Shown here in pieces: positions 47,101 through 54,837 of a DNA stretch of 64,000 bases. The stretch is from Rhizoclosmatium globosum (Eukaryota; Chytridiomycota; Chytridiomycetes; Chytridiales; Chytriomycetaceae). A program made the translations under genes and the position numbers. The stretch covers positions 1-64,000 of the forward strand of contig MCGO01000016.1 of the NCBI GenBank assembly GCA_002104985.1. The letters run 5' to 3'. A model generated the notes under the pieces. It saw nothing but the letters and a program-made list of their open reading frames with translations. It searched no databases and had not been told where the DNA came from. Every line of letters begins with the position of its first letter. Positions within the stretch are counted from its first letter, which is position 1.

Positions 47101-47609
47101 ATTGATTTGAACCAAATTTGTTCTTCGGCGCTGATAGTCGAACCGAAACAATCCACCAAGTTTTCTTTGACGGCAAACGGCATCACATCTTTCTCCGAAT
47201 CTGGGGCAATGTTTAAGTCGCCCATAAGCAGAACAAAGTGTTTCTTACGTAGGTGTAGGCAGTGTCGTTTTAATTTTTCAAGGAAGTTTATTTTAAATAG
47301 ATGTCTTTTCTCATCTCTATTCCCACTTGGTGCGTAACAATTGACAATAGCAAAGTCGCCGAGTGTAATGGTAAGGATACGACCCTCCGGGTCAGCCTCG
47401 TCCATCGCGCCATACGAGTGAATCTCGCCTTTCAAGTCCTTTCTCCATAGAGTGGCTACTCCGTAATGTCCCGAAAGGTTGTCGCTTATAGCGCAACTCC
47501 AATTTGGAAGGGTTTGCATTTGTGAGAGGAGTTTTGTGGACTTGCGTCCCAGTCGCGTCTCTTGAAAACATATGACACTTCCTCCTAACATGTCTAAGTA
47601 TTGTTCCAT
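44169..47609 (-). CDS. Retrotransposon polyprotein part: EEP nuclease, integrase, chromodomain
   Basis: 1146 codons in one frame. Residues ~10-240 match the exonuclease III/AP-endonuclease fold: FQETR (15-19), NCYAPSG (90-96), MGDLNIAPD (129-137), HGSTW (186-190), WRVDHILI (203-210) and SDH (230-232). Residues ~370-424 form the integrase zinc finger (His380, His387, Cys417, Cys420). The integrase core has Asp449, Asp510 and Glu546 (VERLIKN). A long C-terminal region includes the EFRVGERAWLAVPL and FIPRWVGPVRIVDRAEGD strand pattern. Residues ~1081-1135 resemble a chromodomain (KILDVKK, FEYLTSWEMWGRKERHW). The frame is open upstream to FIHAWKKSNTE, and the expected first EEP strand with its Asn probably lies across a frameshift near 47660. 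Confidence 0.88.
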   Translation of the reverse strand: MEQYLDMLGGSVICFQETRLGRKSTKLLSQMQTLPNWSCAISDNLSGHYGVATLWRKDLKGEIHSYGAMDEADPEGRILTITLGDFAIVNCYAPSGNRDEKRHLFKINFLEKLKRHCLHLRKKHFVLLMGDLNIAPDSEKDVMPFAVKENLVDCFGSTISAEEQIWFKSMTEHFHDGFRVKHPEPHGSTWLLKAYDNKVYPFWRVDHILIDNRIDKKHFDVRIDSRKWESDHVALQLHTTFHGNDKSILIDRTSWTNKENPQYYTFCSDVNIDNFETNLNITLPNSGKTVKEIRELQLADTHFGPLLRFRQYGTVPEPKEGETTLTKDNLIALSKDLIVDSNGLLFKIHNASKQQVRKQPARVTLCVPDNMRREILDLLHSDLFAGHYGFEKVYTPLLDRYWWPTVKNDLENEIKSCPECNTAKDFRQKAGYVFPIPIGKHPWERVFVDFMQPPKPDEKTGNKYIMVVVDSFTKWAEAIPIPDLKAKTVAEALVEKVFCHTGVPVYLHSDGGEPFNSNLMLQLSRRFGFYKTFTSPYWPRANGMVERLIKNLSERIRHYINKYTFDDWETILPYVLFAYRTHAHGTTGETPFFMFHGFDARLPSDLLLGINPIDIEKVLPDCKADLTEKPTSLDPTPQTLTMTSQETVEEPFPEKLPKIAIASYRSFRQFVQSKLSKHLYGYETEYNPQRVLRKLFEKYNLDAIVLIHNLHPKQDYRTDYPVPYTFKLEDGTDIPRIGNFRIGAATADGKVRTVLENKPAKRIINVFSRKNLIQIGNNLPDSLPEDNPEPQLFLGTPGILRCMYRAYNFTTKTYVDYIIPLVDATTKDFVVVRGVPLWDGATQFFTVGESFLFDEAPIQTFIINDFEPTNDETPMTLVNEMDSDFDDVAVVGETSPEDIKSFTERLVRGLQASRSVIIDNVNKEQEKYATQTNSNVDPSHEFRVGERAWLAVPLTAEAQRLKVGKKFIPRWVGPVRIVDRAEGDAQTKYRVVERFPGNQIVVRTVHASRLRPFTARVPVDSAEDAMKLAGDDFETEYKKWLDDEKLTRRPTHKQQYASGASPWLLAKIDPTFSQEDIDNPKLIIDKILDVKKTVNPTSFEYLTSWEMWGRKERHWQREEDMPSEVISDFWEQIKESIGLYGMNTKR

Positions 47610-47706
47610 AATTGTAGCCTCGGTCTGTTCTTCATTTATTTCGGTATTACTCTTCTTCCAAGCGTGTATGAATTACTAAAACCATTTAGATTCTGAGACG
47701 TGAAGT

Positions 47707-48376
47707 TCAGACTTGGGCATCGCGTTCCTTCGAGTGGTTCGCGGTTTTTTTATAGGCCTCAAGATGGGATTTTTTATTGACAGCGCGTAGCTGGTCGTTC
47801 TTCTTTTGTAGTTTCTTCCATATACCTCGCATCGTATCACCAAGTGAGGTAAATTTGTCGATTGTTTGGTTTGCAAGTTTAATAAAAGCAGTTTTATTGT
47901 TTTGAGATAAAGCTTGAACCAATGTTGTTGGTTCTGTCTGAGTACCAACGTTCTCAAATTCTTTTCTTTTCGTCCTAAATATACTCTTGATAGAGTATCG
48001 GCACAATTTGCGTGTCGCCGGGACATGGACCAGTGTCAAGTCGTAATGCGAAAGGGCATAGGCCCATCTTGAGAACCGTCCTGTAAGTGCTCCATTTTTG
48101 AAAAGGCTTAATAAGGCGCTATGATCGGTTTCGACAGTCGCCGGTTGGTTGAAGATATATCGATCGAAACATGTTACTGCCCATATCACCGCGAGCCCTT
48201 CGCGATCTGTATTCGAGTAACGTTTTTCGACGTCTGTAAGTGTTCTGGATATAAATGCGACCGGTTTACGGTCAGTTTTCTTGTTTGATTCCCTTGAATA
48301 AAAGAGCTCCGCCGAGTCCCGTGCCGGACGCATCGCACTCAATCACTAGTTTATCACCTTCTTTTGGAATTGTCAT
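47707..48376 (-). pseudogene. Retrotransposon RNase H domain with frameshifts
   Basis: MTIPKEGDKLVIECDASGTG at 48376 is the RNase H start of Ty3/gypsy pol (catalytic Asp in ECDAS). Then, after a one-base shift near 48285, KPVAFISRTLTDVEKRYSNT, TDREGLAVIWAV, ETDHSALLSLF and LTLVHVP follow. A second shift near 48025 separates this from ANCADTLSR, the usual end of the domain. A third shift leads to a Lys-rich linker (FTSLGDTMRGIWKKLQKKND). The region is truncated or erroneous in places but clearly RNase H. Confidence 0.8.
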
Positions 48377-48707
48377 AAGCGAATCCTTACAAAGTTGTCG
48401 GCTTGTGACTGACTAAAACTGAACGTCGTTCTTTCACGGCCGAGAAGGTTTCGGTTTCGGAGTTTGGCTCTGATGTTGTTCGGGCTATGCTGTACTTTCA
48501 TGCTATTAGGTAGATTAGTTGGGGTCGTATTAAGGTAAGGTTGTACCTTCCTGTTATCGTTACGTGAATCACAATTTTTCTTTCGGAGAATAAAAAAGAG
48601 CAGGAAGAAAAGAAAACCTGCGTTGGATCTGGGAATTTTCCGAAGTTTCTGACTTTGGGGATGTGGTTCTTCTCGTTTTGGTACGTCTGTTCGAAGAAGT
48701 CCAAAGT
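48377..48707 (-). pseudogene. Remnant of reverse transcriptase C-terminus; RT core absent
   Basis: Only about 330 bp separate the gag-like frame from RNase H. The end, FSFSQSQADNFVRIR, resembles the connection segment that precedes RNase H in Ty3/gypsy elements. No palm motif with two adjacent Asp residues and no protease motif is seen in any minus-strand frame. An internal deletion of the protease and RT core is the simplest reading. Confidence 0.6.
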
Positions 48708-49319
48708 TTATACTTTCCAAATAGATTTTATTGGTTTTGTAAAGTGGTCGCAAAAAAAAAGAGGAGTGTTTTTGTTGTTACTTGTTTTAGTTGATCGCAG
48801 TAGAGCCGAGGGCATCGGTGAGACCCGAGGCTGTGTTACAGTTAAATATAGTTTGGGAATGAAGTTCTCCTTACTTGATTGAGCTGGCGAGCGGGGCGCA
48901 TCGGTTAGGATTTCTCCGTCTTCTCGGTCGTTTACTGGGATGAACTCAGGGTTCTGGTTGGTGCTATTGGACGGACGTCCGGAACGAGTGGTAGTATCGT
49001 TCGAGGAGGAGCCTTGGTTATGGTTACGGCTGTAGCGACCTCCTTGAGGTTGGAAGTAACGGGTAGCGTTCTCCTCGGTAGGTGGTGGGAGAGGTGGTGT
49101 TGCTGCAGCGATAGCGTCGGCTTCTCTTTGGCGTTCAAGGAGTCGCTCCAATTGGAAGCTGGATGTTTTGAGGCAAGCGTCCCAAGCCTTGTCGTAAGGG
49201 AGGCCTTCGTTCATCAAGTTTTGACCCATGGAAGCCATCAGCTGCACCGTATGGGCTAATAACTTCGCCGATTCTGCCATGAAGTGGCTGTTTTGGTTAA
49301 TAATAATGTTAGCCGGCAT
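48708..49319 (-). CDS. Gag-like frame of the LTR retrotransposon
   Basis: 203 codons starting MPANIIINQNSHFMAESAKL. The N-terminal third is helical (LLAHTVQLMASMGQNLMNEG, SSFQLERLLERQREADAIAA). The rest is Ser/Asn/Pro/Arg-rich and disordered, without a CCHC zinc knuckle. Position upstream of pol supports Gag. A second short frame in the leader (49460-49690) may be an upstream part of the same protein. Confidence 0.55.
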   Translation of the reverse strand: MPANIIINQNSHFMAESAKLLAHTVQLMASMGQNLMNEGLPYDKAWDACLKTSSFQLERLLERQREADAIAAATPPLPPPTEENATRYFQPQGGRYSRNHNQGSSSNDTTTRSGRPSNSTNQNPEFIPVNDREDGEILTDAPRSPAQSSKENFIPKLYLTVTQPRVSPMPSALLRSTKTSNNKNTPLFFCDHFTKPIKSIWKV

Positions 49320-50164
49320 TTCGCGACCTAATATAATAAAATGAATTGTATTAGTATAAGTATTAGGTAGAGCTTAGGGCTCGAAGGTAGCGCACCTGTG
49401 CGCCGAATGTTTGCCGACTTATTCGACAAGAAGAATCCATGCTGCGTGCAGCAACACGGTTACGACCTCCTCGTTTCGAAATACCGCCCCTGCTTTGCAG
49501 GATTAGTATACGGGTGAGTAGACTCGCCGGCTCTATTGGCAGCAGCTGCAGTCGAGGTCGGCCCAGCGGGCGGGTCGAGGTTCATACGGTTTGTTTGCAT
49601 TCTTTTGAAAGTGAAGAAAAAAAGGAAAAGGAAAGAAAGAATCATATTCCTTTGGTGAGTCGGAATATTTCTAAAAATTTCATTTGTCATTTTTCTTCCT
49701 TCACGTCTTTGTCAACCAGGTAAGGCTCGAGTGATTGATATTCGTGAAATAAAGGGTTTTATTTGATTATAAAGTGTAAAAGGTGTTGGGGTGTGTTAGG
49801 GGAGTTAGAATAAGCCTGCTCCTTCATCCTCCAATCTCCACAGTCCTGTGTTTACTGCAATGCTGAATCGTTTCGAATCGATTTCGAGTTGTATGGTGTT
49901 GTAGTTGTAGTTGTTGTTGTAGTAGTTGCTGGTGATCCTCGATGATTAGTCATCTATTTGTCAGTGTCATTACGACACCATAGTTTCATCATTTATAAAG
50001 GTAGGCCGGAGCCCTGTATAGAGGCGGAGTATAACTCAACGCAGTGCGGAGCTAAGCTCAACGCTATAAATAATCATCTCGACGGCCCGAAGGCCGGAGG
50101 AATAAGACCAGCGATCGACGGACCAATCGTCTCGCTACACTCGCATTTGGTGTTGGGCCCCCAC
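49320..50164 (-). other. Retrotransposon leader and candidate primer-binding site
   Basis: About 840 bp between the 5' LTR and gag. One base inside the LTR edge, the element strand reads TGGGGGCCCAACACCA (50148-50163), which starts with TGG as expected for pairing with a tRNA CCA end. I could not assign the tRNA. The leader includes a T-rich stretch near 49615 and a frame of 76 codons at 49460-49690. Confidence 0.45.
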
Positions 50165-50873
50165 TGTGACCGGGATACCGGCTCGGCCGTCGCCAAGCAC
50201 GTCAGGTTGTCCATGTCTGACGTAACGGTACCTAGCACGTAGTCAATAGTATCTCACTCATCATACATAAAAAAGGAAAACATCACCTTATCACCGATCC
50301 CCTCATCTCGGATGCGCCAGTGGAAGTCCCCTCCTTCCCACAGTCCGTCCAGTAGGTCCAAGCCCACATTACAGCGAATCCCTGTCGCAAGCCGTCCTGT
50401 TCGCATCCGCAGTCGATCACTGTCCTCGGTCCACATCCACCGAACCCGTCCAGTGATCCCCAGTTGATCGTTGATCAGTCCCCTATTCCCGTAGCGCGGG
50501 TCTGGGTAGGTGGGAAACCATCCAGCTTTGAAACCCGTACTAACCCTCCTGTCCTTACATGCCTGCAGTCATGGTGCCTCCCTTCCATCCCTTACAGGAG
50601 GTCAACCCGACACTCAGGCTAGACACTACGCTCGAAAGGGGGAGAAACGTACCTAGGCCACCTCGCTCAAGTATGTCGGGTGGCGTCCCGTCCTGTTCCA
50701 GACGCCCTCCACCAACAGAGCCCGTTCGCACGCTGCTTTGTTCACAAGGTAGTTTCTATTTTTACATTTTCCCCTTCCGGTGCTTTCCCACACAGCCACC
50801 GGATAATAAACAAATAAATAAAGAAAGAATAAAAGAGAAGTCCGCAACCCTCCCTCCGTCAGATCCCCTGACA
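50165..50873 (-). repeat. 5' LTR (709 bp)
   Basis: Upstream LTR in element sense, nearly identical to 42962-43665. It should contain the element promoter, but no TATA box was identified with confidence. Confidence 0.93.
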
Positions 50874-50907
50874 AGTTCCCATACAAAAAAAATGGAGCAA
50901 AACAAAC

Positions 50908-51751
50908 CTTAGCAGCGGCCTTCTTTGGGGCAGGCTTCTCGTCCTCGCTGTCATCATCGCTGGAAGAGTCATCGTCATCGGATTCCTCCTTCTTGGCAAC
51001 AGGCTTGGCGGCAGCCTTCTTTGGTGGCTCGTCATCACTGCTGTCGTCATCAGAGGAAGACTCTTCGTCACTGGACTCCTCCTTCTTGGCAGCAGCCTGA
51101 AACTTATTGTTAGGATATTTTTTAAAATTGTAAAATTAAATCAACCTTCACAGGAGCAGCCTTCTTTGGTGGCTCATCGTCGCTGCTGTCGTCATCAGAT
51201 GAAGATTCATCGTCGCTGGATTCCTCCTTCTTGGCAACAGCCTATATTGAACAATCTAATGAATACCAACGATTGATAGTGGATAGATAAAATACAATAC
51301 CTTGGCTGGTGCCTTCTTTGGAGGCTCTTCATCGCTGGAATCATCGCTTGAGTCAGAGTCATCAGAGCTAGATTGATCAATATTAGCGGAAATTCATGAA
51401 TTCAATTAGAATACTTACTCAGACTCGACAGGCTTCTTGGCTGCAGGCTATTTTGGAATGATCAATAACAGATTTACTGGTTTCAACTGACAAGAACCAA
51501 CCTTGGCGGCAACCTTCTTTGGGGCTTCCTCCTCAGAGCTGTCGTCGTCGGAGCTATCATCGTCTGAGCTCTCCTCCTTCACAGGCTGATTGGTTGACAA
51601 GAAGGAGTGAGATTGCCATAACATTATCGACTGACAATATTGAACAAACCTTCTTGGCAGCTGGAGCGGCCTTCTTGACTTCCTTAACTGGAGCAGCCTT
51701 CTTCTCGACCTTTCCTCCCTTAACACTCTTGATGACGTCGCTTTTGGCCAT
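50908..51751 (-). CDS. Nucleolin-like gene C, 5' part (acidic N-terminus)
   Basis: Starts MAKSDVIKSVKGGKVEKKAA at 51751. Five or six small exons follow, each encoding alternating Lys/Ala (KKAAPVK, AAKK) and Ser/Glu/Asp runs (EESSDDDSSDDDSSEEEAPK), the acidic blocks of nucleolin. Introns near 51650, 51480, 51400, 51270 and 51110 are about 50-60 nt. The last exon ends GCTGCTAAG at 50908, followed by a GTTTGT donor. In the genome the next 7.9 kb is the retrotransposon. Both gene and element run on the minus strand, so readthrough splicing or premature termination in the LTR are both possible. Confidence 0.82.
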
Positions 51752-51930
51752 GATTGGATTCCTTTTTTGCGACTAGTTTCACTTCCCCGAAAAAAACAAA
51801 AAGAAAAACAAGGCGTCCCCCCAAATGATACATAAACTGTCTCCCAAAGAATAGTGTATTTGCTTGAAAATATCTTAAAATAATGAAGGAAAGCTCCAGC
51901 AGTGAGTGAATGAAATCAAAAGGGGCTTCT

Positions 51931-53249
51931 TTAGAAACCACCACGACCTCGTCCACGACCACCTCCTCCACGTCCACGGCCTCCTCCGAATCCTCCACGG
52001 CCTCCTCCGCGACCTCCGCCAAATCCACCACGGCCTCCGCCACGGCCCCCACCGAATCCTCCGCGCCACCACGGCCACCACGACCTCCACGGTCAGAACC
52101 TCCCTCTGGTCTTGGAGTGCTAAAGTCGAGACGGATCTTGCGGCCCTCGTATTCGGCACCGTTAGAGCCTCAAGAGCAGCCTTGGCGTTCTCAATGTCAG
52201 AGTACTGAACGTAAGCAAATCTGGATAATATATGTCAGCAAAATCAAATTGCAACTTGGAATTAGGATTGAAATGTAACTCACCCTTTAGGGTTTCCAGA
52301 CTCACGGTCAGTTGGGAGACGGCAAGAAACAATCTCTCCGTGCTCGCTGAAAAGCTCTCTGAGACCATCCTCAGTAGCATCGAAGCTCAAGTTTCCAACA
52401 AACAAGGTGTCAGCTGGGGCAGAAATCTTCTCGGTCCTCTCTGGGCGTGGAGCGGAAAGGTCAACACGAATGTTGCGTCCATCAAGCTCAGAGTCGGCAA
52501 GCTCGAGAGCCTTCTTGGCGGAAGCAGAGTCGGCAAACTCGACGTAACCGAAACCCTTCTTGCGTCCGTCTGGTCCGTTGATGATACGAACGCTGACGAC
52601 TTCTCCGGCGGAGGAGAAGTGCTCAGTGATCATGTCCTCATCAGCCTTGAAAGACAAGTTTCCGACGAAAACTAAGGGAATGATAGGATGAGTACTGCGC
52701 GAAAAGGAGGTGTAAATGATCAATTTAAACGTACTAGTCTTTGAGGCACCGTCGTCAGACTTTTGCTTCTTTGGGGAAGATGCAGAGCTGTCTTCAGCAG
52801 CACGCTTCTTGGAAGCTGGCTTCTCCTCCTAATTCATGAATATTTAGGGAGGCAGCTCTAAACATGATCAAGAACACCCAAACCAACCTCTTCCTCATCT
52901 TCCTCCTCGTCCTCGTCATCGTCCTCATCCTCGTCGTCTTCATCACTATTAAGGAAAACGAGGGAAACGATCAGTCAAAGGTACACACACATATTGTCGA
53001 GGTTAAACACGCACTCATCCTCATCGTCATCTTCCTCATCTTCCTCGTCCTCCTCTTTGGAAATCTTTGAAAAGAAAGGTAGTTTATTTTAGATACAGGC
53101 ACCAAGAGGAGAGCAGTCAAAGGTTGTGGGCAATGAGTTTGTATAGTAACCTTCTTTGAGACTGCGGCAGCCTTCTTGGTGTCCTTTCCAGCTGGAGCAG
53201 CCTTAGCTGCTACTTTGCTAGCTCCTTTCTTCGCGACCTCTTTGCCCAT
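51931..53249 (-). CDS. Nucleolin-like gene B (acidic blocks, two RRMs, RGG tail)
   Basis: Starts [20 protein letters not shown] at 53249. It encodes Lys/Ala-rich and acidic segments, RRM1 ([20 protein letters not shown] through [20 protein letters not shown]), RRM2 ([20 protein letters not shown]) and a Gly/Arg-rich tail ending GGF with stop TAA at 51931. A one-base shift near 52070 or 52165 puts part of the RGG tail out of frame. Likely nucleolar, binding rRNA and pre-rRNA through the RRMs and RGG repeats. Confidence 0.85.
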
Positions 53250-53353
53250 CTTGTGTTTCGAGTTTGATTTTTTTCGGTTTGCAAAAAGAAAAAGAAAACA
53301 CGGCTGTGCCAGGTCACCACATCTCGAGGAATTTCCCATGGAATTGGTTTTTT

Positions 53354-54789
53354 TTATTCAGAAGCTGAATGAGCTCCTCGGTTTCCTCCTCTACCACCTC
53401 GTCCCCTTCCTCCACGATCTGAACCACCTCCGCGACCACCTTGAAACGAACGTTTAGAGAAACAGAAACCCTCTTCTAAAGAAGGCACTTACCACGGCTT
53501 CCGCCTCGACCACCTCTACCGCCTCTTTCTGAGCTAAAACCACCTCGACCACCTAAAAACAGAAAGTAAGACTACCAAAAACAAACAAGCGTTTCAGACT
53601 AACCTCCTCGTCCACCACGATCAGATCCACCCCGCCCTCTAAAAGCACCACCTCTTCCACCACGCCCATGTTTGAAAATATGCTTGACACCTTCATTCTT
53701 CAGCGGCGTCGAATAGTCAAGTCTCAAGTTACGCCCTTCATACTCATGTCCATGCAACGCTTCCAAGGCAGCCTGAGCCGACTTCTTTTCCGCAAACGTA
53801 ATATACGCAAATCCTTTTGGAGTTCCACTCTCCCTATCTGTGGGGATACGAATCTCAGTCACTTTCCCGTGCTTTCCAAACAGCTCCTTGAGACTCTTTT
53901 CAGTTGCATTCGCACTGAGGTTTCCGATGAATAAACTGTCGCATTCCGTTGTTGTAGGGCCTTTTTTGGATTGGATTGGAGTTGATCTGTCGACACGGAT
54001 GTGACGGCCGTCAATTTCACGTCCTCCGAATGTGAGTGCTAGTGTGGCAGCTGCGTTGGTATCGAATTCAATGTATCCGAAGCCCTTTTTCTTTCCGTCG
54101 GGGCCACTGATGAGACGGACACCAAGGACTTTTCCAGCCTCTGAAAAGACTTTTGTGAGGCTCTTTTCATCGGTTCCCCAAGACAAATTTCCGACGAAAA
54201 CTTGGAACGAGAAATGAATAGGGAGGTATTTTCTTTAGTTTCACGGCATTAATTCCAAGTTGTTATACTTGTTGTATCATCGTTCTCCACCTTCGCCTTT
54301 TTCGAAGATGACGCGTTTTCACTTTCTGCTGAACGCTTCTTTGTAGTTTCTCAGCTTCTTCTCATTCTAAGGGTTGTGTCAGGTTGTGGTTCAAACTAAC
54401 CACTCATTTACATCTTCATCGTCCTCATCATTTGATTCCTCTTGGTCATCCTCATCTTCATCGCTCTATTTCTTGCAAGAGTTAAATCCTTTGTCAGTTC
54501 CCTGGTCATACAGATCAACTCACCCATCTTTCTCGCCATCGTCTCCTTCCTCCTCGCCCTCGTCTTCATCTTTCATCATCATCACTTTCGTCGCTGTTGT
54601 CATCATCTTCATCATCTGACGAGTCGTGGTTGAATGTCGTTTGTTCAGCGATCTGATTCAAAACGTTAGTTTAAACGACCGTGAAATAAGAAACAGTTAA
54701 ACCTTTGCAGCAATATCAGCAATCTGCTTTGATGACGCTGGAACGGGCTGAGCCGCAGTCTTTCCCTTCTTAGCAACGTCCTTCCCCAT
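53354..54789 (-). CDS. Nucleolin-like gene A (two RRMs, RGG tail)
   Basis: Starts MGKDVAKKGKTAAQPVPASS at 54789. Acidic exons are followed by RRM1 (MSWGTDEKSLTKVFSEAGKV, KGFGYIEF), RRM2 (DSLFIGNLSANATEKSLKEL, KGFAYITF) and a tail with RGG clusters spread over several small exons, ending GNRGAHSASE. The RRMs are less similar to B and C than those are to each other. The stop at 53354 is part of AATAAA. Its RGG exons differ from those of the neighbours, suggesting older divergence. Confidence 0.84.
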
Positions 54790-54837
54790 TCTTGTGATAC
54801 GAAAAAAAGAAAGAAAGGACAAGTAGAACAACGTTTA

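Larger units (their letters stand above)
42962..50873 (-). mobile_element. 7.9-kb chromodomain LTR retrotransposon with EEP nuclease domain, RT deleted
   Basis: The LTRs at 42962-43665 and 50165-50873 begin TGTGACCGGG and end CCCCTGACA on the plus strand. The 4-bp target duplication AGTT lies at 42958-42961 and 50874-50877. The coding strand is minus. The order in element sense is leader, gag-like frame, RNase H, EEP nuclease, integrase, long C-terminal region, chromodomain and a small overlapping frame. Integrase follows RNase H, as in Ty3/gypsy, and the chromodomain indicates a chromovirus. Protease and the core of reverse transcriptase are missing. The two LTRs are nearly identical (differences include CAT/TCAT near 50257), so insertion is fairly recent. 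Confidence 0.92.

Noticed and set aside
44169..47609. The EEP region as an independent LINE insertion
   Set aside because: The EEP and integrase are in one continuous frame of 1146 codons with no poly(A) tail, target duplication or LINE reverse transcriptase nearby.
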